Source: Salinivibrio kushneri (GTDB lineage: Bacteria; Pseudomonadota; Gammaproteobacteria; Enterobacterales; Vibrionaceae). From it: a stretch of DNA of 64,000 nt. A program made the position numbers and the translations under genes. Below the pieces are notes generated by a model. The model did no database searches and had not been told where the DNA came from. It saw only the letters and a list, made by a program, of their open reading frames with translations. The stretch spans positions 1,761,317-1,825,316 of the forward strand of contig NZ_CP114588.1 of NCBI RefSeq assembly GCF_027286325.1. Reading direction: 5' to 3'. Positions within the stretch are counted from its first letter, which is position 1; each line of letters starts with the position of its first letter. Below are positions 45,646-54,382 of this stretch, in pieces.

Positions 45646-46416
45646 TCAGACCTTATTAGTTAGGAACCAAACATTCTTCTTAATTTCCTTCTCCAACAAG
45701 GAGTATGCGTCCGACGATGTAATAGATCCAATAGTACCTCGACCTATCTTTTGTTTTTTATAGTATCCTTGGGAAACAGCAACTGAGTTAAATCGTTCAA
45801 AGTTTGCCTCACTCCCTTTAATATCCATATCTCTCACCCAAATAACTGATTTTGCTTCTACTATGTTGTCACCCGCATATTTTTTTCCCACAAACGTTTT
45901 GTCAAAGCGGTAAGGTACAGAGAGTTCTCTTTCAACAAAATGTAAAAATGTTGATCCTGCATCGAAGTTAATATTTAATATCTTGCCATTTTTATCAAAA
46001 AATCTGCCAAAAAAAGCAGATTCGTCATAAGCGTTTTCTGGCAAATCTTGTGTCAAGTCTAAAGCTAAACTGCCGATGCATGCGACAGATATTGAGGGAT
46101 CATTACTTCTAATTGAACTTTGTAAGCAACGCACGTATTCAGCAAACATTCCACAATTAGAAGGTGAACTAATTGGGTTGTATATTTCTCCTGAAGAAAA
46201 GCTATACGTAAATGTAGGAACTGCAAGAGTTCCTTGATCACCAATTACAGAAAGTATTGCATCTAATATAATCTGTAGAGCTTCATCTTTATTTTTAGCT
46301 CCTTCAGGCATACCTAGATAGCCAACATTGCTATGGCAGAATAGTACGTCACCATTTTTAATTCCTACAGACTTAATCGCTTCAATCAGTTCCTGCTTAG
46401 TATACGTTGCTTTCAA
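45646..46416 (-). CDS. AAC(3)-family N-acyltransferase
   Basis: A 256-aa protein of the aminoglycoside 3-N-acetyltransferase (YokD) fold. Family blocks seen are DVLFCHSNVGYLGMPEG (about 23-39), GTLAVPTFTYSFSSGEIYNP (about 61-80), CGMFAEYVR, RSNDPSISVACIG (about 102-114) and an AGSTFLHFVE segment (about 153-162). Members in glycan loci, as opposed to resistance genes, are thought to acylate amino sugars. The directly adjacent acyl carrier protein suggests it takes its acyl group from ACP rather than acetyl-CoA. A resistance role is unlikely in this setting. It lies 4 nt after the ACP gene. Confidence 0.85.
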   Translation of the reverse strand: MKATYTKQELIEAIKSVGIKNGDVLFCHSNVGYLGMPEGAKNKDEALQIILDAILSVIGDQGTLAVPTFTYSFSSGEIYNPISSPSNCGMFAEYVRCLQSSIRSNDPSISVACIGSLALDLTQDLPENAYDESAFFGRFFDKNGKILNINFDAGSTFLHFVERELSVPYRFDKTFVGKKYAGDNIVEAKSVIWVRDMDIKGSEANFERFNSVAVSQGYYKKQKIGRGTIGSITSSDAYSLLEKEIKKNVWFLTNKV

Positions 46417-46420
46417 TCTG

Positions 46421-46654
46421 TCACCCTTTCATTTCTATGATTATTTCAGATAAACCATCAATTGTTGAAAAACGACGATCTTCAAACTGAGTTTCAGAGA
46501 ACACAATTGAAAACTCAGACTCACAATATTCTATTAGCATTATTACATCAAAAGAATCAATCAACTCTTGTTCGAAATAATTTTGTTGTGTGTCAAAAAC
46601 GCTTTGGCCTGACTGCTCTTGAAACCAAAGGATAAGCTTGTCTCTTACTTTCAT
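46421..46654 (-). CDS. Acyl carrier protein
   Basis: A 77-aa acidic helical protein starting MKVRDKLILWF, with the phosphopantetheine attachment motif in LIDSFDVIMLIEYCE. The serine after DS-type Asp (residue about 33) is the modification site, giving DSFD in place of the common DSLD. The longer frame to 46723 is rejected because it lies inside the upstream gene. It starts within 5 nt of the end of the cyclase-family gene. The specialised ACP presumably carries the acyl group activated by the ligase at 47944-49287 and delivers it to the AAC(3)-like enzyme next door. Confidence 0.88.
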   Translation of the reverse strand: MKVRDKLILWFQEQSGQSVFDTQQNYFEQELIDSFDVIMLIEYCESEFSIVFSETQFEDRRFSTIDGLSEIIIEMKG

Positions 46655-46658
46655 TATC

Positions 46659-47318
46659 TTACTCCTCAATTGCAAAGCATCGAACAGGAGCACCATCTCC
46701 ATCTTTAATCTTAAGTGGTGCAACGATTAACATGATCGTATCACATTGTAAGCTTCTGATGTCGACTAAGTATTCAACAATCACTACGCCTGCACCTAAT
46801 AGAATCTTATGATTAGGAGCATCTTTTTCCGCTCCTCTGCCGTTTAATGGGTTATCTGGTTGAGGGGTATCCAATGCAATTAGCTTACATCCATTGTCAA
46901 CTAGCCACTGGCATGCATCCTCTGAAAAAAAAGCATGGTCAGTATAATATTCATTGGTATTAAGCTTAAGATCCCAATCAAACCTAGCTACCAAGCGATC
47001 TGGACATTTGTCGTTTAAGCAAGTTCTGAGTTCATCTTCTGTGATCTCATGTTTATCAGGTAGTGATGAAAAATCGACTACCTTCGCCTGACCGTTTAAT
47101 TGAGAAAGAGGAATGTTTTCGACGGTTTCGCCTCCCGAAATAAAATGGCGGGGCGCATCTATGTGTGTGCCTGTGTGAGTACCGAGTACAATTTTCCGGG
47201 TTTCACGGTTTTCAATACCATGCCTACCCAGCTGGGTTGATTCAAAAAATGGATGCCAATGGGTAGCAAAGGTTTGCATGCCCTCTTCTAACACCATAGA
47301 TAAATCTGTAATTTTCAT
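46659..47318 (-). CDS. Cyclase/kynurenine-formamidase-like metal hydrolase
   Basis: A 219-aa protein of the cyclase family (PF04199 type). The metal-binding signature is HTGTHIDAPRHF at about residues 48-59, with a preceding DLS at the N-terminus and a later ALDTPQPDNP block. Relatives hydrolyse amides or esters, such as N-formylkynurenine, or act on small carboxylic acids. Here it sits in a one-direction string of small-molecule enzymes and may process an intermediate of the acyl group made by the aldolase. It is 1 nt after the VOC gene and almost touches the ACP gene. Substrate unknown. Confidence 0.82.
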   Translation of the reverse strand: MKITDLSMVLEEGMQTFATHWHPFFESTQLGRHGIENRETRKIVLGTHTGTHIDAPRHFISGGETVENIPLSQLNGQAKVVDFSSLPDKHEITEDELRTCLNDKCPDRLVARFDWDLKLNTNEYYTDHAFFSEDACQWLVDNGCKLIALDTPQPDNPLNGRGAEKDAPNHKILLGAGVVIVEYLVDIRSLQCDTIMLIVAPLKIKDGDGAPVRCFAIEE

Positions 47319-47319
47319 T

Positions 47320-47937
47320 CTATACCTCTATTAATTCTACTATTATTCCGGTGGGTGATTTGAGTAAGATGATTGATAGAGATTTACCATTAACTTCTAG
47401 CTTGAAAGCGTCAGATGCCCAAGATAAACTATCTCTAACTCGATTACTACATTCTTCAATATTTTTCGTTATAAAAGCAATAGATGTTATACCATTTAAG
47501 TCTAGATACTGCTCAGCTAGAGTTCTAGAACTCTCGGTAACCTCTATATCAACTCGCCATGCAGGAACTGGTCTTTTTAGGCTAACGCTATCACCTGTCC
47601 TTGTTAAACCAAGGTCCTCCCAAAACTGATATTCCAGGCTTTTCTTTCCTTTAGGAACCACTATCTCGACCATATTACCTTGGTGAAGACGTATACGATC
47701 CTGAACTCTGTCATATCCACTAAAATGGTCAATAACCTCAATATCATAAAAATCAGGATGACGGAACATATGAATATCATGACTATGGTTATAGTGTCTT
47801 AACAAATCATTTTTACTGGGGTGATTTAAAATATTCACATCAGAAAAGTCTAACAAGTAACCTTTTTTGGTAAGTAGGCTAATGACTTCTTCAGTATTTG
47901 AAACATTCCAAATAAAGTGCGAAAAACCAATTATCAT
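47320..47937 (-). CDS. VOC (glyoxalase/dioxygenase-fold) protein
   Basis: A 205-aa protein with two beta-alpha-beta-beta-beta modules as in the vicinal-oxygen-chelate superfamily. The first begins MIIGFSHFIWNVSNTEEVISLLTKKG (His7 a likely metal ligand), and the second has ITSIAFITKNIEECSNRVRD and ends SPTGIIVELIEV with the conserved C-terminal Glu. VOC enzymes include isomerases, epimerases and lyases working on enolate intermediates. The specific reaction cannot be read. Position between ligase and cyclase suggests it acts on a free or thioester acid in the same pathway. Confidence 0.7.
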   Translation of the reverse strand: MIIGFSHFIWNVSNTEEVISLLTKKGYLLDFSDVNILNHPSKNDLLRHYNHSHDIHMFRHPDFYDIEVIDHFSGYDRVQDRIRLHQGNMVEIVVPKGKKSLEYQFWEDLGLTRTGDSVSLKRPVPAWRVDIEVTESSRTLAEQYLDLNGITSIAFITKNIEECSNRVRDSLSWASDAFKLEVNGKSLSIILLKSPTGIIVELIEV

Positions 47938-47943
47938 TCTTCT

Positions 47944-49287
47944 TTACTCACGAACTATCGCATTCTTAACAATCTTTCCTGTTGCAGTTTTAGGGAAAGA
48001 TTTCACTACATATATTTTTTCTGGATATTGTTCCTTAGACAACCTAGATGTTAGAAAATCTCTAAACTCTTTCTCAGCATAGCTTTGATTAGGTAAAATA
48101 TACAAAATAGGCACCTCTCCCCAAAACGAGTGAGGTTCAGCAACTACTGCAGCCTCTTCAATAGTATCAGAAGACAACGCAGACTCTTCGATATATCTTG
48201 GGCTAATATTTTGACCACCTTTGATCACTAAGTCTTTCTTTCGCCCAGTAATAATTAAGTGTCCATCATCCAATTTCCCAATGTCACCTGTATATCTTCC
48301 TGTACCATCTGCATTTATATATCCAAGCATAGTCCATGGAGAATCAACCAAAACTTCTTCATCGTCTGTAAAAGAAATATTTACTCCATCAATTGGCTTT
48401 CCCACACCCTCAGTGTGTCCTTCCCCTGCTTTAGCACAAGATATAAAAAGAAGCTCGCTGGTCCCATAACTCTCTAATACTTCACATGAAAATTTTTGTT
48501 GGAAAATCTCTTTACTTTTACTTGGTAAAGGAGCTGTGCCTACAAATACTTTAGAGTTACTATTAGAAAGCCACGCAATAGCTTCTTTATCTCTTGTCAT
48601 TTTTGAAGACAATAATAACATTGAAGGACTCAGCCAAATCGAATTAGCCTTAGAAGAACAGTACTTCTTAAAAAGAACAGAAGCGTTTTGAGCAGAAAAA
48701 GTATCACTGATCACGACAGTACCGCCCGCTAAAAGGGGGGATAAAAACGTGTTCAAGATACCCGCCATATAAAAACGTGGCATCACGTGCATCATTTTTG
48801 TTTTTGCGTTCAGATCATTATGCTCATTAAACGCTTCACAACATCTAATTAAACCGTCAAGACTATGGCATACCCCTTTTGGTATTCCTGTAGTGCCTGA
48901 AGTAAAAGTAACCAAAGCCGTTGAACCTAACTCTGGTGACAAGGTTTCTTCTTCCCAACTTTTCAGTATTAGGTTTTGTCCATTTTTCAATACTGCACTT
49001 GGCCTAAAAATACTCAGTATCCTATCGGAGTAGTTATCAGAGTATGTTTCTGACAAAGGACAAACCACTACGCCCTTAGCGAAACATGCTAGTAAATGCG
49101 TATAGTATTCAAGAGGATCATCAACCGCTAAGCATATCCGCTTTCCTTGTGTTAATCCATTTTCTTCGAAGAAAGCTTCCATAAGTGCAATTTTACTCTT
49201 CAGTTCGCCATACGAGACTTTTAGCTCATTAATCTCGATGGCGACGCTTTGAGCGTCGCCTTTCAATATTTTGTCAATATCAATCAT
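47944..49287 (-). CDS. AMP-forming acyl ligase (ANL superfamily)
   Basis: A 447-aa adenylating enzyme that activates a carboxylic acid with ATP and loads it on a thiol. Motifs in order: ALVTFTSGTTGIPKGVCHS (about 122-140, P-loop), ESYGTSELLF (about 266-275), YTGDIGKLDDGHLIITGRKKDLVIKGGQNISP (about 330-362) and the C-terminal PKTATGKIVKNAIV with the catalytic Lys. At 447 aa it is shorter than typical acyl-CoA synthetases (about 500-550), as in ligases serving carrier proteins. The ACP three genes downstream is the natural acceptor. It overlaps the aldolase gene by 4 nt. Confidence 0.88.
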   Translation of the reverse strand: MIDIDKILKGDAQSVAIEINELKVSYGELKSKIALMEAFFEENGLTQGKRICLAVDDPLEYYTHLLACFAKGVVVCPLSETYSDNYSDRILSIFRPSAVLKNGQNLILKSWEEETLSPELGSTALVTFTSGTTGIPKGVCHSLDGLIRCCEAFNEHNDLNAKTKMMHVMPRFYMAGILNTFLSPLLAGGTVVISDTFSAQNASVLFKKYCSSKANSIWLSPSMLLLSSKMTRDKEAIAWLSNSNSKVFVGTAPLPSKSKEIFQQKFSCEVLESYGTSELLFISCAKAGEGHTEGVGKPIDGVNISFTDDEEVLVDSPWTMLGYINADGTGRYTGDIGKLDDGHLIITGRKKDLVIKGGQNISPRYIEESALSSDTIEEAAVVAEPHSFWGEVPILYILPNQSYAEKEFRDFLTSRLSKEQYPEKIYVVKSFPKTATGKIVKNAIVRE

Positions 49288-50345
49288 AGTTCTGCTTGTT
49301 CATTAACAAAGTAATTCTTATAACTCGGTTTCCAAGCTCCTTTGCTGCTATGAGCATCAGCGATTAACTTAGCATGGCGTTCAACTAATTCAATGTCTGC
49401 ATTGATAATATCTTCTGAGCATACAGCGGATATTAGTTGACGTGGGTCCACTCGATATTTTGTAGACATATCATGAATTATCGGCATATAACTAGAATGA
49501 AACAGAGCCATCCCAGATACAGTATCTATTGAAGTCAGTCCACGTTTCTCAATCATAGGTTTGATAAGCTCTTCGCCAATATCCATCACTTTGATTGGAT
49601 CGATATTGCCTTCTAGCCCCATTCGAGCTAAACAACCTAACATTTGTTCAGTCGTAGTATTACCTGCGCTGCGACCAAACCCCTGTAGGGAAGTATCAAT
49701 TATCGTTGCACCTGCTTCAAGTGCAGCTAATGCGTTCCCGATACCTAGGCCTAAGTTATTGTGACCATGAAAACCAATAACTGCATCAGACTTTTCAGCC
49801 AGTATTGCTTCTACATAAAGCTTAACTTCATTTGGTAACATCCCACCCGCAGAGTCAACTACATAGACGGCATCGACCCCCATTTCAAAAGCGTGTTTAG
49901 AAGCTAATGCAAGATCTTCTGGCTTTGACGCGTATGATTTCATGAAGTTAGCACAAGTCATCATACCTTTTGACTTAGCAGAGGCGACAAATGCTTCACT
50001 TTTAGGAAAATCTTCGATGGTCGAGCCAAGTCGAATAAAGTCCATATCATAGGTTTTTGCCATTTCTAAATGATCAAGCGTAGCAATACCTGGAATGGCA
50101 AACATACCCCATTTACCATTTTTCACAGAGTTAGCAGCGGACTTCATATACGTTTCATCAGATTCTAACGCAACGCCAATCCCTTTTTCTGTCGCGCCCA
50201 ATCCGACTCCGTGGCCGACTTCGATAAGTTCGAGCCCTGCTTCGTCAAGTGCAATAGCTATATCATCGGAGTTTTTCTTTGAGAACTGAAAGTCTATTTC
50301 ATAGCTTCCATCTCTGAGAGTGCATTCTAATATTTTTACATCCAT
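49284..50345 (-). CDS. DRE-TIM metallolyase, 4-hydroxy-2-oxovalerate aldolase-like
   Basis: A 353-aa TIM-barrel protein of the HMGL-like family. It has ILECTLRDGSYEIDF at residues 4-18 (catalytic Arg-Asp), FIRLGSTI, YVVDSAGGMLP, and the metal ligands in VIGFHGHNNLGLGIGNALAA (about 190-209), followed by IIDTSLQGFGRSAGNTTTEQ. This pattern is closest to DmpG-type aldolases, which split or form 4-hydroxy-2-oxo acids from pyruvate and an aldehyde. No partner dehydrogenase (DmpF) is present, so it may run in the synthetic direction to build a hydroxy-oxo acid. ATG 50345 is chosen for the AAGGA 7 nt upstream. Confidence 0.85.
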   Translation of the reverse strand: MDVKILECTLRDGSYEIDFQFSKKNSDDIAIALDEAGLELIEVGHGVGLGATEKGIGVALESDETYMKSAANSVKNGKWGMFAIPGIATLDHLEMAKTYDMDFIRLGSTIEDFPKSEAFVASAKSKGMMTCANFMKSYASKPEDLALASKHAFEMGVDAVYVVDSAGGMLPNEVKLYVEAILAEKSDAVIGFHGHNNLGLGIGNALAALEAGATIIDTSLQGFGRSAGNTTTEQMLGCLARMGLEGNIDPIKVMDIGEELIKPMIEKRGLTSIDTVSGMALFHSSYMPIIHDMSTKYRVDPRQLISAVCSEDIINADIELVERHAKLIADAHSSKGAWKPSYKNYFVNEQAEL

Positions 50346-50365
50346 ATTTAATTCCTTCACGTAGT

Positions 50366-51910
50366 TTAATTTCGCATATAATTTATCAACTGATCTCCGA
50401 CGAGAGTTGCATTAACTTCCCAATCAAATGTATCATCTTTTATAATTTTCTCGTATGGTCTACCAAGTACACCAGTCCCCATTTTTGCAACTAACTTTCC
50501 AACTTCCACTTGAAGTTCACCATGATCTATTTGGTAGGACAATACTTTTTCTAAATTACCAATATCTTCAAATTTAAACACGCCAGGTAAATTATTATAC
50601 CATGCCCACCCAAAAGTTATAACATTCTTACCGCCTGTTATGGCTTCCCACCCAGCAGTACCACTAATAGTAGCAACCAACTCACATTCCCTCATCAACT
50701 TATAAGTACTGGTATCAATAGGCACTAAATGAACATTATTAATTCCTTTCAGCCTCTTATAGAATGTTTCGTCACGCATATAGTGCTCTTGTTTTGGGTT
50801 TTCTTTAACTAGTATTCTCCACTTCTTTGGTAAAACGTCGGAGAGTTGCTCAATCGCAAGTAATTGGTCACAATACAACTCTCCTCCTAATGAAGAAGTA
50901 GTCAACTCAGGTTGCAAATGCAACGGAAAATAAACAAAAGGTGAGTCCATTGAACATGGATGTTCATTTAGCATTGAACGTTCAAAAAATTTTAACTTCT
51001 CCGAACTAATATACTTAGATAGGGGCGGCGTATTGGGATGTATGATCAATTTCAACTGAGATATACGTTTCAATATATTAAAATAACTAGATAAGCTAAT
51101 ATCCTCTCCCTTAATTTTGTACCAGATCATTTTGAATAGTATATACATTTCTGTGGGATGATCTATCTTACTATGTTTCTCTCTACGAAGATTACCATTA
51201 TAAGCTGGATAATAAACTGATCTTTTTCTAGTTAAATTACGCCTTAATAAATCAGTAAACCGTTCAAAAAAGCCTAATCGTTTCACTTCAATATTATCAT
51301 ACATATAAAAAAGGTCTTTTTCGAACTTGTTATCTATGACATAGGGGGACCAATTACTTTCTATCAGTTCTGAGGTTCTCCACTCCCCAAAATCTTCTTG
51401 CTCTTTAATAATAAAAAACTTGTTTGGTAAAATAGACTGGTAAAGTATTATTGTTTCGACATTTAATAATTTTGCCAACTCATAAAGTATTAAATCTGCA
51501 CCTTGATGTGGCATGCTAGTAAACATTACCAAATCTATCCGTCCACTAAGTAATTTATTAGAAAAATAGTTAACAAAAATATTGAATGCATTAACATAAG
51601 CATGAAACGAGTCTAAATTGTGTGAAAAGTATGTAAAGCGAAATTCGTATCTAGAATATTGTTCAATAAATTTATGTATGGCTTTTTTGTATAAAAAATC
51701 ATACTGCTTAGGAGAAATAAGACTACTCTTATATTTATAGTCATCAGAAAGTAAACCAAACTTAACAACCTCGTTAAGGTGAACACTGCTTCGCCTTGAG
51801 GTACCAAACCATTCTACAGGGAAAAAACCGTATTTCTCTGACATTTCATTAATTATCGTTTCAGAAATACTAGAAAAGCCCCATAACATTACATTTTTAA
51901 ACAAGGGCAC
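50366..51910 (-). CDS. Capsule-synthesis-domain protein, possible glycosyltransferase (paralogue 2)
   Basis: A 514-aa paralogue of the 42933-44348 product. Shared blocks in the same order are MPHQGADLILYELAKLL, LYQSILPNKFF, FEKDLFYM, FVYFPLHLQPELTTSSLGG (about 330-348), LVKENPKQEHYMRD, LVATISGTAGWEAITGGKNVITFGWAWY. It has a longer central region (about 230-310) than paralogue 1. The GT-B-like C-terminal half suggests a sugar transferase; CMP-pseudaminate is the obvious donor candidate. It overlaps the TPR gene upstream by 14 nt and is followed 20 nt later by the acyl cassette. AT-rich. Confidence 0.72.
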   Translation of the reverse strand: MPLFKNVMLWGFSSISETIINEMSEKYGFFPVEWFGTSRRSSVHLNEVVKFGLLSDDYKYKSSLISPKQYDFLYKKAIHKFIEQYSRYEFRFTYFSHNLDSFHAYVNAFNIFVNYFSNKLLSGRIDLVMFTSMPHQGADLILYELAKLLNVETIILYQSILPNKFFIIKEQEDFGEWRTSELIESNWSPYVIDNKFEKDLFYMYDNIEVKRLGFFERFTDLLRRNLTRKRSVYYPAYNGNLRREKHSKIDHPTEMYILFKMIWYKIKGEDISLSSYFNILKRISQLKLIIHPNTPPLSKYISSEKLKFFERSMLNEHPCSMDSPFVYFPLHLQPELTTSSLGGELYCDQLLAIEQLSDVLPKKWRILVKENPKQEHYMRDETFYKRLKGINNVHLVPIDTSTYKLMRECELVATISGTAGWEAITGGKNVITFGWAWYNNLPGVFKFEDIGNLEKVLSYQIDHGELQVEVGKLVAKMGTGVLGRPYEKIIKDDTFDWEVNATLVGDQLINYMRN

Positions 51911-53321
51911 CTCTCTTAACTACACACTTCTCGAAATCATTAAGTAATTGTTCGATTGGTTGACTTAAACTATTAGTATCAATTAGATTTTCTTTTACTA
52001 GCTCTATATTGCCATTTACTCTGAATGAAAGTCTTAAAAAGCAAACAATTAGTTGCTTATCAGTAGGGTTATTTTTTACAAGAGTTTGACATGCACTCAA
52101 AGCTTCGTGGTGTCGATAAGTTAGCAAACAACTCGTAAGTAGATACTGCGTTGCGGGTAAGGAACTTTTATCTTTTTCCAGTAATTTCTTGGCTAATTCA
52201 TAAGCTTTCTCAATATCACCTATTTGAACTAGTGTTTTAAGAGTCAAGTTGTGTGTTAGGTGTTTATTTTTACTGATAAACGAAAGTAATCTTAAATAGA
52301 ATAAAGCCTCTCTATAATATTCGAATTTAATTAAGAACTTAACATAGGAAAATACAAGTCTTTCATTAAAAAAAGAGCGAATAATATACTTTTTCCATAG
52401 TAACAGTGCTTTTGCCTCTAAACCTTTGTGAGAGAGAGCCGAAGCACGGTAATCAATTAAGTCAACAAAATGCTTTCTTTTTCTTTGTTTGTGGAACCTT
52501 GACACCTTGTTGCTTGTAAAAAAATACAAGTGGTCTTTATTGTTAGTTTCGACATAAAGTCTGCATTTGATTAGTGCAGACTCAAGGTCGTCCGGTAAAC
52601 GCTCAGTTATAAAACCTGCCAATTTATATTTCTTTTCTTTAAGAGCACGATATGAGATGATTTTGAAGTTGATATTATTTGGCGCCATCGCGACACACTC
52701 AGGATGACTTACCACCTCATTATAAATAAATTCATACACTTCAGAGTCAGGTGATATATGGTTAGACTTTAGCGCTTCAAAAACAACATCTATTCTAGCA
52801 CTTTCCTTTTCTAGGTATTTTTTAATAAGAAAGTTAAGGTACTTATTTGAAAATCCTTCGTAACTAATTTCAAGGTTTATTTCAAGTAATGTAGAAGCAC
52901 TAAATAAAGCGATTTTTTCATTTTTTCCCTTTAGGCTAACCTTGATAAATTGACATTGATAATATAATAAAAAATCTGATATTATATCGCTGGAACAATC
53001 GCCAATAATTTTGACTTCTTTATAGAGAGACGAAACTTTGTCTTGATCATGTAGATCTAAACTCATTATTTCAGCCTCTTTTTCTAACAGCCATAAATAA
53101 TCACAGAGCAACTCTTTCCCATACACTTTTAAGTAGTACTTTACTCTGTCTATTTTTTTTTCAGAAACAAGAAAAAGCAAAGCATTTTCCATATACTCTA
53201 TATCTAATATTTTTTCAGCTAAATTTGTTGTGTGTTTTTTATTGAACTTAACCTTAAGAGCATTTATTTTTAATTTTACAGGTAGAACACTATATACTTT
53301 TTTCTTGACATTTGAAATCAT
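51897..53321 (-). CDS. Helical-repeat (TPR-like) protein of unknown function
   Basis: A 474-aa, almost entirely alpha-helical protein with no signal peptide. The C-terminal third has recognisable TPR-like helix pairs (for example DIEKAYELAKKLLEKDKSSLPATQYLL-type spacing at about 385-420 and the following repeat with HEALSACQTLVKNNPTDKQL). A basic N-terminus (many Lys in residues 1-30) could contact membrane or polymer. It lies between pseI and the capsule-synthesis-like gene and overlaps the latter, so it is part of operon 2. TPR proteins in such loci may scaffold transferases or bind protein acceptors. I do not recognise a closer family. Confidence 0.6.
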   Translation of the reverse strand: MISNVKKKVYSVLPVKLKINALKVKFNKKHTTNLAEKILDIEYMENALLFLVSEKKIDRVKYYLKVYGKELLCDYLWLLEKEAEIMSLDLHDQDKVSSLYKEVKIIGDCSSDIISDFLLYYQCQFIKVSLKGKNEKIALFSASTLLEINLEISYEGFSNKYLNFLIKKYLEKESARIDVVFEALKSNHISPDSEVYEFIYNEVVSHPECVAMAPNNINFKIISYRALKEKKYKLAGFITERLPDDLESALIKCRLYVETNNKDHLYFFTSNKVSRFHKQRKRKHFVDLIDYRASALSHKGLEAKALLLWKKYIIRSFFNERLVFSYVKFLIKFEYYREALFYLRLLSFISKNKHLTHNLTLKTLVQIGDIEKAYELAKKLLEKDKSSLPATQYLLTSCLLTYRHHEALSACQTLVKNNPTDKQLIVCFLRLSFRVNGNIELVKENLIDTNSLSQPIEQLLNDFEKCVVKRGALV

Positions 53322-53322
53322 A

Positions 53323-54375
53323 TTATTCCTTTAATAGTTCCCAAGAAATAGCAGTGCCCTTGGATATATACTTTGAAGCAGTTCTTTCTAACACTGAGTC
53401 ATAATATTTAGGCATAAGACCAAATCCAGGACGAACGCTCCTTACATTTTCAGGAGTAATCCGTTCACCTTCCTTGATATCTTTGACAGCGTAAAGTGAA
53501 CGGCGGAACTTCACATTGCCTTTTTCAGCTTCAGTCCGTTCATAATTAACGTTACCCAGGGCTTGCCACGCCGTTGTCGTGTCTCGGCATAAAGCAGCAA
53601 GCTCCGCTGGCTCCAACGAGAAGCTATCATCAGCACCACCGCCGTTACGATCTAACGTGACATGCTTTTCGATTAAACAAGCGCCTAATGCGACAGAAGT
53701 GACTGCTGTCGCATTGTCAATGGTATGGTCAGACAGGCCCGAAAGCACATCAAAGCGCTCAGCCATGTCCGCGATGGTTCGTAGATTATATTGCTCTGCC
53801 GGCGCGGGATAACCACTGACACAATGCAGTACTACTAATTCTTGGCACCCATTGTCTTTCGCCGTTTTAATTGCGTCAGCAATCTCTTGTTCATTCGCCA
53901 TCCCTGTAGAGATAATCATGGGTTTGCCCGTTTGCGCGACCCGCTTAATAAGCGGTAAATCAATCACTTCAAAAGACGCAATTTTATAGGCCGGCGCATC
54001 CAGCTCTTCCAGTAAATCTACGGCGGTAAAATCAAAGGGAGAGCTAAAAATGGTGATATCCAGCTCTTTGGCTTTCTCAAACAGTGGTTTGTGCCAGTCC
54101 CACGGCATGTGTGCGCCTTTGTAAAGTTCATACAAAGTTTGCCCATCCCAAAGACCGCCATGAATTTGAAAATCGTCACTGTCACAGTCCAGGGTAATGG
54201 TGTCATGCGTGTAAGTTTGTAGTTTTATCGCATCGGCCCCCGCTTTTTTCGCTTCTTCCATGATTTGAAAGGCGCGGTTAATATCGCCATTATGGTTCGC
54301 GGACAGCTCTGCAATAATATACGGTGGATGATCTGGGCCGATTTTCCGGCCGTCTATGGTCATAAATGGGTTCAC
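53323..54375 (-). CDS. pseI: Pseudaminic acid synthase PseI
   Basis: PseI condenses 6-deoxy-AltdiNAc with phosphoenolpyruvate to pseudaminic acid. The 350-aa protein has YIIAELSANHNGDINRAFQI (about 19-38), AIKLQTYTHDTITLD, FSSPFDFTAVDLLEEL, YKIASFEVIDLPLI, GLSDHTIDNATAV, and the PseI-typical GGGADDSFSLEPAEL (about 238-252), then a C-terminal SAF domain. The LQTYT/SSPFD pattern separates it from the NeuB at 29755-30798. A GTG at 54375 with GAGG upstream is chosen. The higher GC content of this and the other pse genes contrasts with the AT-rich genes that follow. Confidence 0.93.
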   Translation of the reverse strand: MNPFMTIDGRKIGPDHPPYIIAELSANHNGDINRAFQIMEEAKKAGADAIKLQTYTHDTITLDCDSDDFQIHGGLWDGQTLYELYKGAHMPWDWHKPLFEKAKELDITIFSSPFDFTAVDLLEELDAPAYKIASFEVIDLPLIKRVAQTGKPMIISTGMANEQEIADAIKTAKDNGCQELVVLHCVSGYPAPAEQYNLRTIADMAERFDVLSGLSDHTIDNATAVTSVALGACLIEKHVTLDRNGGGADDSFSLEPAELAALCRDTTTAWQALGNVNYERTEAEKGNVKFRRSLYAVKDIKEGERITPENVRSVRPGFGLMPKYYDSVLERTASKYISKGTAISWELLKE

Positions 54376-54382
54376 AATGGCC

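Noticed and set aside
45646-46416. AAC(3)-like gene considered as an aminoglycoside resistance gene
   Set aside because: It is embedded in a glycan operon next to an acyl carrier protein and lacks a separate promoter; a sugar N-acyltransferase fits better.
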